From the NCBI GenBank assembly GCA_019186965.1, contig JABARV010000017.1, positions 1 through 64,000 on the forward strand: 64,000 nucleotides of DNA, read 5' to 3'. Shown one piece after another: positions 8,257-16,181 of the stretch (within the stretch, counting starts at the first letter, position 1; every line of letters begins with the position of its first letter). The DNA is from Turneriella sp. (lineage in GTDB: Bacteria > Spirochaetota > Leptospiria > Turneriellales > Turneriellaceae). Made by a program: the position numbers and the translations under genes. The notes under the pieces were generated by a model, which was not told the DNA's origin, searched no databases, and worked only from the letters and a program-made list of their open reading frames with translations.

Positions 8257-8862
8257 ATGCAAGATTTTACCGCACCCATTGGCGTAGTTTTGTGCGGTGG
8301 CTTAAGTGCTCGAATGGGCACAGATAAGGGGCTTATTTTCTCAGGCTCTCATTTTTGGGCAGAACGCGTTGCATTACTTTTACAAAAATTTTGTTATCGG
8401 ATTATTTACTCGATTAATCCGCGCCAGCGCATAAGTTATAAAAAGAGTATTCCAAGTGCCGAATTTGTGGAGGATTTACCCCATTACCAAAATATGGGAC
8501 CTCTAGGCGGATTACTCTCTGTACACGCCGCGTTTCCCGTGTCGGATATTTTGCTTGTGGCGTGCGATATGCAAGATTTACTTCCTAAAGATATCGAACC
8601 TTTACTCTCTCCAAGGGATGCTATTACGCTTTATCGAATAAATGGAATCTTTGAGCCTCTATGTGCATACTATCCCGTAGAAGCTTTACGTAAAATAGCA
8701 GGTATTCATGCTTCTATCCATGAACGGCAAGGCTTGCAAAAAATTTTAGCATTACCCGAACTTCGCGTAAGAGCTTTTTTCCCCGAAGACCCTTCGCGGC
8801 TTATTAGCCGCAACAGTATTAAAAAATCGCAGTATACCCCAATGGAGAATGATGCTAAATAA
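8257..8862 (+). CDS. mobA: MobA, molybdenum cofactor guanylyltransferase
   Basis: MobA attaches GMP to the molybdenum cofactor, giving the bis-MGD form used by NarG-type reductases. The protein of about 201 residues starts with the nucleotidyltransferase signature VVLCGGLSARMGTDKGLI; MGPLGGLLS and LLVACDMQDLLP, which holds the metal-binding Asp, follow. The start may be the ATG at 8257 or a TTG one codon earlier that abuts the moaE stop. The presence of MobA fits the cofactor block being dedicated to the nitrate reductase next door. It overlaps moeB by 14 bases. Confidence 0.9.
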   Translation: MQDFTAPIGVVLCGGLSARMGTDKGLIFSGSHFWAERVALLLQKFCYRIIYSINPRQRISYKKSIPSAEFVEDLPHYQNMGPLGGLLSVHAAFPVSDILLVACDMQDLLPKDIEPLLSPRDAITLYRINGIFEPLCAYYPVEALRKIAGIHASIHERQGLQKILALPELRVRAFFPEDPSRLISRNSIKKSQYTPMENDAK

Positions 8863-9586
8863 AGATGCACGTTATGTACGGCAAATAGTGCTGCCGCAAA
8901 TAGGTAAATTAGGGCAAGAAAAGCTGGCAGTCGCACGTGTCCTTATTGTAGGTATGGGAGGGCTTGGCTGCCCGGCCGCACAATACCTTGCCGCTGCGGG
9001 GGTTGGGTATCTGGGGCTTGTTGACGATGATACCGTAGAAACCTCAAACCTACACCGCCAAATTCTTTACGGCGACGCAGATATCGGAATAAACAAAGTA
9101 ACTATAGCCCAAAAAAAATTACAACAACTCAATCCGCATCTTCATATCCAGACATTTACAGAAAAATTTTCTGACACCAGCGCTGAGCGCTTAGGGCAAG
9201 AATACGAGATACTTTTGGACTGTACGGATAATTTTGCCGCACGAGACGCGATTAACCGTTACGCTATGCGTGCTAAAAAGCCGAACGTCTTTGCAAGCCT
9301 ATACCGTTTTGAAGGCACATTGACAGTCTTTGGCATAAATGCAGATGCAGGTTGTTACCGTTGCCTCTATAGTGAATCTCCCGAAGCAATCCAAAATTGC
9401 GCAGAAGCAGGGGTTATTGGCGCGTTACCTGGAATTATGGGGACAATGCAGGCGCTTGAAGCTATAAAAATTATTACAGGCGCAGACGAAGTGCTTAGTA
9501 CAAAGGTATTGGTGTATGATGGTTTAAAACAAACACTAAAAAAATTTGTACGAGAAAAAAGGGTTGGCTGCTCTATTTGTAGGTAA
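8849..9586 (+). CDS. moeB: MoeB/ThiF-type adenylyltransferase for MoaD activation
   Basis: The 245-residue protein is an E1-like enzyme that adenylates the C-terminus of MoaD. It has the VGMGGLGCPAAQYLA nucleotide-binding loop near residue 35, the LDCTDNFAARD motif, and two cysteine pairs that bind structural zinc (CYRC near residue 170 and CSIC at the C-terminus). It is the last gene of the cofactor operon. Its TAA stop at 9584-9586 lies inside the 8-bp target duplication of the mobile element that follows, so the element inserted just at the end of the reading frame without changing the protein. Confidence 0.9.
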   Translation: MMLNKDARYVRQIVLPQIGKLGQEKLAVARVLIVGMGGLGCPAAQYLAAAGVGYLGLVDDDTVETSNLHRQILYGDADIGINKVTIAQKKLQQLNPHLHIQTFTEKFSDTSAERLGQEYEILLDCTDNFAARDAINRYAMRAKKPNVFASLYRFEGTLTVFGINADAGCYRCLYSESPEAIQNCAEAGVIGALPGIMGTMQALEAIKIITGADEVLSTKVLVYDGLKQTLKKFVREKRVGCSICR

Positions 9587-9587
9587 C

Positions 9588-9764
9588 GGGCATGCGATAT
9601 ATCAGGTGGGGGCAATAGTTTTTTCTAATACACTCTGATGGGTGTTAATGGCAAAAGCCTCGCAATTTGAAGACAAATGCTGCCAATGGGCAGGCAACGC
9701 CTGCTAAAGCGGTGAAGACACCTGCTTTTGCCATTAACACCCCTACCTGATATATCGCACGCCC
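9588..9764 (+). mobile_element. MITE-like element, 177 bp, with 8-bp target duplication
   Basis: The element begins GGGCATGCGATATATCAGGT at 9588 and ends with its inverted copy (two mismatches over about 25 bp) at 9764. It is flanked on both sides by the same 8 bases, TAGGTAAC, at 9580-9587 and 9765-9772, as expected for a target site duplication. A further inverted pair inside, GTGTTAATGGCAAAAGC at about 9642-9658 and its complement at about 9723-9739, extends the hairpin; the left arm has about 26 extra bases between the two matches. There is no open frame, so the element must have been moved by a transposase coded elsewhere. As RNA it would fold and could act as a terminator or 3' stabiliser of the cofactor operon. 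Confidence 0.85.
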
Positions 9765-9789
9765 TAGGTAACTATTTCTGCTTTACCAC

Positions 9790-10266
9790 ATGTATAATGA
9801 TATTTCTTTATCAATAAGGATGCACGAGAATACTTTGCCAAACGCGCCGGAAAATTTACACACGCATCCGTTCTCTTCATTTTGGGATAAGATAGGAATT
9901 GCCGCCTCTCTATTATGCCTCTTGGATTGCCTTGTACTTCCTTTGGCGTCAATCCTTCTTATGAGCATAGGTTCGGCGTTTGCATGGACAGAAAATATGC
10001 ATACATGGTTATTGCCGCTTATTGCGCTTACGAGCAGCTTCGCATTTTACCATTCATGGAAAGCACACCGTTCGTATAGTATTGTTTCTACGGCGCTTTT
10101 GGGGTTTCTTCTTTTGGTCGCTGGCGAATTTTTAGAAATTATAACCTTTTCAGTTCGCTGGAATTGGCTGAGTTTTTCAGGTTCTCTTCTTATTATTGTA
10201 GCGCATTTACGCAACTTGACGATGCATGCAAAACACCGTATAAGTTGCAAAGTGCATAGTGGCTAA
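9790..10266 (+). CDS. MerC-domain membrane protein
   Basis: A 158-residue protein with four hydrophobic helices and the MerC signature DKIGIAASLLCLLDCLVLP, where the CLLDC pair would bind metal, near residue 35. MerC proteins take up mercuric ion in mer operons, but many solitary homologues exist with unknown metal substrate. No merA or merR is nearby; the convergent neighbour is a Fur-family gene, so a link to zinc or another metal is possible. The start is uncertain: ATG at 9790 has no ribosome binding site, and ATG at 9820 has AAGG directly attached. Confidence 0.75.
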   Translation: MYNDISLSIRMHENTLPNAPENLHTHPFSSFWDKIGIAASLLCLLDCLVLPLASILLMSIGSAFAWTENMHTWLLPLIALTSSFAFYHSWKAHRSYSIVSTALLGFLLLVAGEFLEIITFSVRWNWLSFSGSLLIIVAHLRNLTMHAKHRISCKVHSG

Positions 10267-10294
10267 ATTAAAATCCGCTGGAACAGATTTTATA

Positions 10295-10696
10295 TTAAGC
10301 GCACGAAGCGCAAATTCCGTAAAAGGTAAAGTCGTGCGCGATAAGTTTAAATTTTTTGGGAACAAATTTTTGAAAATCAATACCTTCAGGGCATCCGGGA
10401 AGATCGTACACTTTTTCGCATTTAAAATGGTGGTGGTGGTTAAGGTGTGCTTTCTCGTAAAGCGCGTCGTTTCCGGGAATTTGTACCGATTTAATTTCGC
10501 CTATTTTCAAAAGCGCGTTTACCGTGCGGTACACGGTTGCTTGGCCGATTTTTATATGCTTCTCGTGCGCAAGAGCAACCAGGTTTGCAATCGTAAGTGG
10601 CCGTTCGCTCGTCAAAAAAATTTCACGCAAAGCCTCTCTCTGTTTTGTTTGCCGTTGCCAATCGCGCATCGTATGGATAAAAGGAAATTTTGACAT
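10295..10696 (-). CDS. Fur-family metal- or peroxide-responsive repressor
   Basis: A protein of about 133 residues with an N-terminal winged helix (QREALREIFL, HIKIGQATVYRTVNALLKIG) and the metal-site segment LNHHHHFKCEKVYD that marks Fur, Zur and PerR. A cysteine pair, CASC, closes the protein, whereas the usual first CxxC pair is reduced to one cysteine, so the structural zinc site is unusual. The start at 10696 (MSKFPF) is preferred; 10726 and 10669 are alternatives. It is divergent from tsaE with about 41 bases between starts, and convergent with merC. Which metal or signal it senses cannot be told from sequence. Confidence 0.88.
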   Translation of the reverse strand: MSKFPFIHTMRDWQRQTKQREALREIFLTSERPLTIANLVALAHEKHIKIGQATVYRTVNALLKIGEIKSVQIPGNDALYEKAHLNHHHHFKCEKVYDLPGCPEGIDFQKFVPKKFKLIAHDFTFYGICASCA

Positions 10697-10737
10697 AGAT
10701 GTGCAACGGGATAATTTTCTTTCCACGATATCTTCTA

Positions 10738-11178
10738 ATGCTTTTTTCTCTTGTGGAAAAGGGCATTAATACGCTGCGCAGCTTTAAGCGTGAGGCGCGT
10801 CGTATTGCAAGTAAAATTTCTCCCCCAATGCTGGTTTTAGTCAGCGGCGAATTAGGTGCAGGGAAAACAACGCTCGTTGCAGAAATTTTACTCTCTTGGG
10901 GTATATCGGGTGTAACTTCGCCGACATTTAACATACGCAACGATTATAAAACCGATTCGTTTTTAATCAGCCATTTGGATTTCTATAGGCTCGACGAAAA
11001 GGACAGTGCGTACGACATTTTACCTTTGGATGAAGATTACTTGAGGAGCGTTGTGTTTGTCGAGTGGCCAGAAAAAGCACCCCAGCAAATTTTCGCGCCG
11101 TTTTCACGAAAATTAGAAATCTTTATCGCTATGGGAAAAGACGGTAGTCGCCGTATAATCGAAAAGGAAGATACCTAA
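10738..11178 (+). CDS. tsaE: TsaE, ATPase for tRNA t6A modification
   Basis: TsaE is the ATPase that works with TsaB and TsaD to form threonylcarbamoyladenosine at position 37 of ANN-decoding tRNAs. The protein of about 146 residues has the Walker A motif GELGAGKTT, the SPTFNI segment and the HLDFYRLD segment typical for the family. The ATG at 10738 is chosen since MLFSLVEKG fits the usual N-terminus; an upstream ATG at 10699 would overlap the divergent Fur-family gene. tsaB follows after six bases, which supports the functional assignment. Confidence 0.92.
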   Translation: MLFSLVEKGINTLRSFKREARRIASKISPPMLVLVSGELGAGKTTLVAEILLSWGISGVTSPTFNIRNDYKTDSFLISHLDFYRLDEKDSAYDILPLDEDYLRSVVFVEWPEKAPQQIFAPFSRKLEIFIAMGKDGSRRIIEKEDT

Positions 11179-11184
11179 ATTTTT

Positions 11185-11853
11185 GTGGGTGAACATATTT
11201 TTTCACAAACGAGGTACCCTATCTTCCTCTTGGATACATCTACGCGTTATAGTGTTTTTGCCCGTTTTAATTCGCCGCAAGATGTTACTACAATTGTCGA
11301 ATTATCGGCACATTCGAACGAGGATGGAATTGATAACGCTGTCGAAAAACTTTTTCCAAATCTTAGCGAAATAGGCGCAATTTGGCTTGGAAAAGGGCCT
11401 GGCTCTTTTGTAGGGTTGCGCTCCTCTTTTGCTTACGTACGTATGCTGTCGATGCTCGCCAAAATCCCCACATCGACTTTTTTTTCATCGCGGATGTGGC
11501 GTATTTTTTTTGGCGTCAAAGAAAACGAATGGTTTTTGGCACGCACGAACGCAAAACTTTTTTATGCAGAAAAATTTACTCCTGAAAAAGAAAGCTTGGC
11601 CGTTTCGGTAGATATGGCACGTACACTTACGGGAAAACTTTATTTTTGGGTAGATAGCTGGATGCCGCAAGGGGCAAAGAGTGGGGTAGATATGCCTTTA
11701 GATCGAGTGCTGTATTTGCGTGACGCACACGCCGACGCTTCGCTTTTAACAGAAGAAAATCTTTTACCGCAAAAAGTTGCGTCGCATACGGAGCTTGAAC
11801 CTATTTACGGGCATGCGCTTAACTTTGCCTTAGCGCCCCCTGCACGAACATAG
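11185..11853 (+). CDS. tsaB: TsaB, t6A modification complex subunit
   Basis: The 222-residue protein has the N-terminal LLDTSTRYSVFA segment of the actin-like ATPase fold and the hallmark GKGPGSFVGLRSSFA, which corresponds to GPGSFTGLR in other TsaB proteins. TsaB is the non-catalytic partner of TsaD, which is not in the window. The GTG start at 11185 lies six bases after tsaE. The C-terminal half is divergent, as is common in this family. RNase R follows after twelve bases. Confidence 0.88.
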   Translation: MGEHIFSQTRYPIFLLDTSTRYSVFARFNSPQDVTTIVELSAHSNEDGIDNAVEKLFPNLSEIGAIWLGKGPGSFVGLRSSFAYVRMLSMLAKIPTSTFFSSRMWRIFFGVKENEWFLARTNAKLFYAEKFTPEKESLAVSVDMARTLTGKLYFWVDSWMPQGAKSGVDMPLDRVLYLRDAHADASLLTEENLLPQKVASHTELEPIYGHALNFALAPPART

Positions 11854-11865
11854 AAATATTAAATT

Positions 11866-14067
11866 ATGGATAAAGAAACAGAAAAACTTTTAGACCAATG
11901 GATTTTCCACGCGTATAAATCGGGAAACACAACTTTGCCAATCGCAGAGGAAACGACAAAAGAGGCTAAAGCGCATAAAAATAAAAAAAGAAAGCAGAGA
12001 AGAGTCCAGTATACTACGGATGCCACAATAGAGCACTGCCGCTCGTTTCTCAAAGCGTATTCGCTTATTGAAAAAAAAGAAGCACGGTTTATACTTAAAA
12101 ATGTCCAGAAGGGAATTTTAAGTGTTGCCAAGTCGGGCGTGGCGTTTGTGCAAATACAAAAAGGCCTCGAAGCGCTTGTTCCTTTTAATGCACGCGGTCA
12201 AGCGCTGCACCGCGATAAAGTAGAAATTATACTTACTGGGATTAGCAGGGGCCGTGTTACCGCCAAGGTAAGGCAGGTGTTAGAGCCTTTTTCGACAGAG
12301 TACCTCGCGCATATTTTGGGTTTTACGCAAAGCGTCGGAGGAAAATTCAAAGGAGAAAAACTTGCACTCGCAGAACTTGTCGATTTACCAGACCGGCCGC
12401 AAATACTCCTTAAGACAAAAAATATTACGAAAAAGATCGTCTATGTTATGCGCAGCGCTTTAGATTCGGAGTTTTTAAAAAGCGCCTCGAACGTACTTTC
12501 TGAAAAAAATAATTCTCGTTCCTCGTACCAACGTATTACATCTTCCGTTTTTGAACTTTCAAAGCGTGAAGTGAAAGAAAACCGCAAGGGAGATTTGGAG
12601 CGTTTGCGCCTACGGTTTATGCTCCCAGGAGATTTTGAAAAAAGTATAGTCCCTCCCAAAAAAACGATTGAAGCGCACACCAAGGAAGCGTTAAAAGAAG
12701 AAGTTAAAAAGGGGAAGCGTAAAAAAATATCGAACAGTTTTATATTTACTATCGACGGAGCCGACGCAAAAGATTTTGACGATGCAATTTCTGTAACAGA
12801 AGACGCGTCGGGATTTAATTTGGATGTCCACATAGCGGACGTTGGTTTTTTTATAGCAAAAGATTCTCCACTTTTTGAAGAAGCTTTGCGGCGGGGGAAT
12901 AGTTATTATCTTTCTAATTCGGTTATCCCCATGCTTCCCGAAATTTACTCAAACGAGTATTGCAGTCTAAAGCCTAAGACGACAAGGCTTGCTTTTACCT
13001 CGCGCATGCGATTCGATAGGCAAGGGAAAATGCTCCACTATGAATTTTTTAAGTCAGTAATTTATATCGACAAAAGGTTTACCTACGAGGAGGCACACGA
13101 AAATTTAAAGAGTAAAAAATCTCCGCTTTTAAGCGCTTTAAAGCTTTCAAAGATTTTAATCGAAACGCGCGATAAAGCAGGGCGGGTTGAGCTCAATTTT
13201 AGCGAAGAAAAACCCACGTACGACAAGAACGGCACCTTTACCGGTTTTACAAAAATTGAACGCCTCTCTTCGCATCGCCTTGTCGAGGAGTGCATGTTGA
13301 GCGCAAACCAAGCAGCGGCGTCTTACGCAATTAGGCATAACTTCCCTATTTTACACCGCAACCATGAAAGCATGCCCGTGGAAAAACTTGAGAAATTGAA
13401 CCGCTATTTAGAAAAATATGTACCTCGGTTAAAACTTAGGAGCGCTAAACAAACTGATGTCAATTATGTGCTTAACGATGCGGCTCTTAAAAGCGTAAAA
13501 GAAGTTTTCCAGTTTTTGCTTTTGCGTTCTTTTATGCAGGCAAACTACGCCCCTGAGGCCAAAGGGCACTGGGGGCTTGCGTTTTCGCATTATGCGCATT
13601 TTACCTCACCTATACGCCGCTTTGCAGACCTCGTTACACACCTACAAATAGCGGCGCACCTGGAAAAAAGAAAACTTCCTTTTAGCATGGATGAACTCGA
13701 CTTTTTTGGCCGCGAGGCGTCACGTCTGGAACGTATTGCTTTTGAGGCAGAAAGGGCGGATAAAAAGCTCCTTGCCATCCGTGCCCTACAAAACAGGGTG
13801 GGGGATAGCTTTACGGGGTGGCTCAGTAGCTTTTCAAGCGATAGGCTTTTTGTCACTCTTTACGAGTTTCCCGCAGAAGGAGAAATTGACGCAGCCAATG
13901 TCGATAGGCGTGGTGAAATTTCCATCCGCGACGATTTTAGCGTTTTTGCGGGCAAGCTGCAAAAGACGCTCAGTTTGGGCGATAAGCTCCACATAAGGCT
14001 CATCAAGGCGGATGTACTCTCGCTTGCACTCAAGTTTGAGTTTGTGCAACCTAAATCAGCTAAATAG
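11866..14067 (+). CDS. rnr: RNase R-type 3'-5' exoribonuclease
   Basis: A 733-residue member of the RNB family that degrades structured RNA from the 3' end. The catalytic region reads DGADAKDFDDAISV near residue 300, with the aspartates that bind magnesium; SHYAHFTSPIRRFADLVTH near residue 570 is the second hallmark. An N-terminal extension rich in lysine precedes the cold-shock-like domains and an S1 domain is expected near the C-terminus (around 645-725). Length lies between RNase II (about 640) and E. coli RNase R (about 810). It is in the same direction as tsaB, at a distance of 12 bases. Confidence 0.92.
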   Translation: MDKETEKLLDQWIFHAYKSGNTTLPIAEETTKEAKAHKNKKRKQRRVQYTTDATIEHCRSFLKAYSLIEKKEARFILKNVQKGILSVAKSGVAFVQIQKGLEALVPFNARGQALHRDKVEIILTGISRGRVTAKVRQVLEPFSTEYLAHILGFTQSVGGKFKGEKLALAELVDLPDRPQILLKTKNITKKIVYVMRSALDSEFLKSASNVLSEKNNSRSSYQRITSSVFELSKREVKENRKGDLERLRLRFMLPGDFEKSIVPPKKTIEAHTKEALKEEVKKGKRKKISNSFIFTIDGADAKDFDDAISVTEDASGFNLDVHIADVGFFIAKDSPLFEEALRRGNSYYLSNSVIPMLPEIYSNEYCSLKPKTTRLAFTSRMRFDRQGKMLHYEFFKSVIYIDKRFTYEEAHENLKSKKSPLLSALKLSKILIETRDKAGRVELNFSEEKPTYDKNGTFTGFTKIERLSSHRLVEECMLSANQAAASYAIRHNFPILHRNHESMPVEKLEKLNRYLEKYVPRLKLRSAKQTDVNYVLNDAALKSVKEVFQFLLLRSFMQANYAPEAKGHWGLAFSHYAHFTSPIRRFADLVTHLQIAAHLEKRKLPFSMDELDFFGREASRLERIAFEAERADKKLLAIRALQNRVGDSFTGWLSSFSSDRLFVTLYEFPAEGEIDAANVDRRGEISIRDDFSVFAGKLQKTLSLGDKLHIRLIKADVLSLALKFEFVQPKSAK

Positions 14068-14102
14068 CTTGTACGCGGGTATTTTTTCCCATTTTTGGCT
14101 CA

Positions 14103-15161
14103 GTGTCTTCGTCTCCGCCGCTACGCATTACAGTTCCCGCAAGCACCGCTAACTTAGGCCCCGGGTTTGATATCTGGGGTATTGCGCTCGATTTGCGTAA
14201 CGAATTCATCTGTACAAGAGCGAATCGTTCCGATGGTTCGCTAAAACTTAGCTTCCAAAGCGCAGATACAAAGATTGTACCAGTTGCGTCCTTACCCAAA
14301 AAAATTGATGCAGACAATCTTTTTGTCAAAGCGTATAATTATCTTGTAAAAAAAGCAGGGCAAAAGCCATGCGCGTACGATGTTACCGTGCGCGTGCATG
14401 TCCCTTTTAGCAGGGGGCTTGGTTCATCGAGTACTGCAATTCTCGCAGGGCTAACACTTGCGAACGAAACGCTCCGCCGAGAATACCAACTCGCGTACCG
14501 CATTGACCAAGTTTTGGAATTTGCGCTGGAGTTTGAGCCGCACCCCGACAACTTAACAGCGGCGCTTTTTGGTGGGTGGAATTTATGCCTGCCTAAAATT
14601 AACCTAAACGCTTTAGACAGCACGGGAAAAGAAAAAGAAACTTTAGAAAATAAAGACGGCACCGCTACACCATCCGACTTGGCTGAGGGACCTTCTTTTA
14701 TGCACATTCCGCTAAAAATTCGAGCACCTGTAAAACTTGCAGGTATTATCCCCGACCTTAGACTCGAAACCCGCGATTCGCGCCAACTAATTCCTGTCAC
14801 TGTTTCGCGCACAGACCTTATTTTCCAAACTTCGCGTGTTGCTGCGCTTGTAGCGCTCCTAAACGAAGAAAAGCCATTTGGCGCACAAACGCTTGCGTTT
14901 CGAACAGCAATGGAAGATAGGCTACATACTTCGCAACGTGCACACCTTATCCCCGAGATGTTCCAAATTTTTGAAGACTGGTACCAAGAGGGTGCGTTGG
15001 GATGTTTTCTTTCGGGAGCGGGTTCAACGCTATTGGCTTTTTGGCCGTCGAATATCGACACTACAAAGCTTGATTTATCTAAACGTTTAACTTCTAAAAA
15101 AATAGCGTGCGTGCAGAGAGAATTCCAGATAGATACTAACGGGTTAATGATTCTTTCATGA
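14103..15161 (+). CDS. thrB: Homoserine kinase, GHMP family
   Basis: The 352-residue protein phosphorylates homoserine in threonine synthesis. Its N-terminus, RITVPASTANLGPGFD, is characteristic of ThrB, and the GHMP ATP-binding motif PFSRGLGSSSTAILAG is present near residue 104. The C-terminal LSGAGSTLLAF corresponds to the third GHMP motif. An insertion of about 30 residues rich in K, E and T (around 175-200) is unlike the E. coli enzyme. A GTG at 14103 is taken as start because the conserved segment begins seven residues later. The other threonine genes are not in the window. Confidence 0.92.
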   Translation: MSSSPPLRITVPASTANLGPGFDIWGIALDLRNEFICTRANRSDGSLKLSFQSADTKIVPVASLPKKIDADNLFVKAYNYLVKKAGQKPCAYDVTVRVHVPFSRGLGSSSTAILAGLTLANETLRREYQLAYRIDQVLEFALEFEPHPDNLTAALFGGWNLCLPKINLNALDSTGKEKETLENKDGTATPSDLAEGPSFMHIPLKIRAPVKLAGIIPDLRLETRDSRQLIPVTVSRTDLIFQTSRVAALVALLNEEKPFGAQTLAFRTAMEDRLHTSQRAHLIPEMFQIFEDWYQEGALGCFLSGAGSTLLAFWPSNIDTTKLDLSKRLTSKKIACVQREFQIDTNGLMILS

Positions 15162-15206
15162 AAATAAATTGCTTGAGCCTCGTTGAAATTTACCCGATGT
15201 ACAACC

Positions 15207-15995
15207 ATGCGGCGTAATCTTACTTTAATAAGAGAGCTACGTAGCCGTTTTGTAACGCTTACCCAAGAGAACAACGTTGTCGCGCTTAAAACGGGTACCG
15301 AAGTCGAAGATATGGACATCGACGAAATCGCGCTTTTGCGCGAAATTATTCCTGATTTTTCGCTAACCGTTAAAATAGGCGGACCCGAAGCGCGGCGCGA
15401 CATGCGCGAGTGTTTAAGCGTGGGGGTTAACGTACTCTTGGCTCCCATGGTCGAGTCGGTGTACTCGCTTATCAATTTTGTTGAAACAGCCGAATCGATT
15501 ATGCGCGAGACGGGAAAATTTGCAAGGCTTGCGATGAATTTAGAAACCGCAACTGCGCTCCACCAGCTCGACGCCATGATTGCAACCAAAGCTTTTGCCT
15601 CTTTAAGCCAAGTGACGATTGGCCGAGGCGACTTATCCAAAAGCATGAATTTATGCGTCGACGACGAAGAAGTGCTTACACTCACGCGCAACGTTCTCAT
15701 AAAGCTTGCACGGCAAAATAAGCTTACCTCGGTAGGCGGAGGCCTAAGCGTACATAATATTAGCGTTATGTCGGAAGTTTTGCCTGCGAACCGTTTTAAT
15801 ACACGGCACATTGTTTTTGACAACAACGAACAGTTTGCGCAAAATGCGTCGGTAAATCTTTCCGAAGGCCTCTATTTTGAGCAGGCGCTTTACGAAGCTT
15901 TAGCAGAGATGAATCCTATCCGTACAAGTTTTTATAAAGAACGCAACCGGCAATTGGAAGAAAGGCTTCCCCGTTTGAAAGCGGCACACAAATAG
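15207..15995 (+). CDS. HpcH/HpaI aldolase or citrate-lyase-like protein
   Basis: A TIM-barrel protein of about 262 residues. ALKTGTEVEDMDIDEI, the IGGPEARRDM segment, LLAPMVES and MNLETATALHQLDAM match the aldolase/citrate lyase superfamily, in which a Glu and an Asp bind magnesium and cleave or form CoA thioesters or 2-keto acids. The true substrate cannot be named. The ATG at 15207 is preferred to a TTG eight codons earlier. The gene follows thrB after 45 bases. Downstream, from 16025, is the 59-bp repeat. Confidence 0.78.
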   Translation: MRRNLTLIRELRSRFVTLTQENNVVALKTGTEVEDMDIDEIALLREIIPDFSLTVKIGGPEARRDMRECLSVGVNVLLAPMVESVYSLINFVETAESIMRETGKFARLAMNLETATALHQLDAMIATKAFASLSQVTIGRGDLSKSMNLCVDDEEVLTLTRNVLIKLARQNKLTSVGGGLSVHNISVMSEVLPANRFNTRHIVFDNNEQFAQNASVNLSEGLYFEQALYEALAEMNPIRTSFYKERNRQLEERLPRLKAAHK

Positions 15996-16024
15996 ACTTC
16001 GTGGGCGTGCGCTGCGCATACAAA

Positions 16025-16181
16025 GGACATCCGTGTCCGTAGAAAACCAAAGCACCTCGTGTGGTATAGGTTTTCTACATGGAGGACATCCGTGTCCGTA
16101 GAAAACCAAAGCACCTCGTGTGGTATAGGTTTTCTACACGGAGGACATCCGTGTCCGTAGAAAACCAAAGCACCTCGTGTG
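16025..16181 (+). repeat. 59-bp tandem repeat carrying a ribosome binding site and GTG start
   Basis: Two complete copies (16025-16083, 16084-16142) and a third partial copy (16143-16181) are nearly identical. Each copy contains GGACATCCGTG, and the second and third are preceded by GGA, so that GGAGGA stands five bases before a GTG. The third copy is the real translation start of the downstream oxidoreductase. Each complete copy also holds the inverted pair GTAGAAAACC and GGTTTTCTAC, spaced by about 20 bases, so it can fold into a hairpin. The unit length is not a multiple of three, so starts in different copies lie in different frames. Confidence 0.95.

Noticed and set aside
14339-15826. A 495-codon open frame on the minus strand opposite thrB and the HpcH/HpaI gene
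   Set aside because: Both strands cannot be ascribed here; the plus-strand proteins match known families over their whole length, while the minus frame is serine- and arginine-rich and matches nothing.
16025-16181. The 59-bp repeats as a small CRISPR array
   Set aside because: Units are directly adjacent without variable spacers and contain a start signal for a gene; no cas genes are near.
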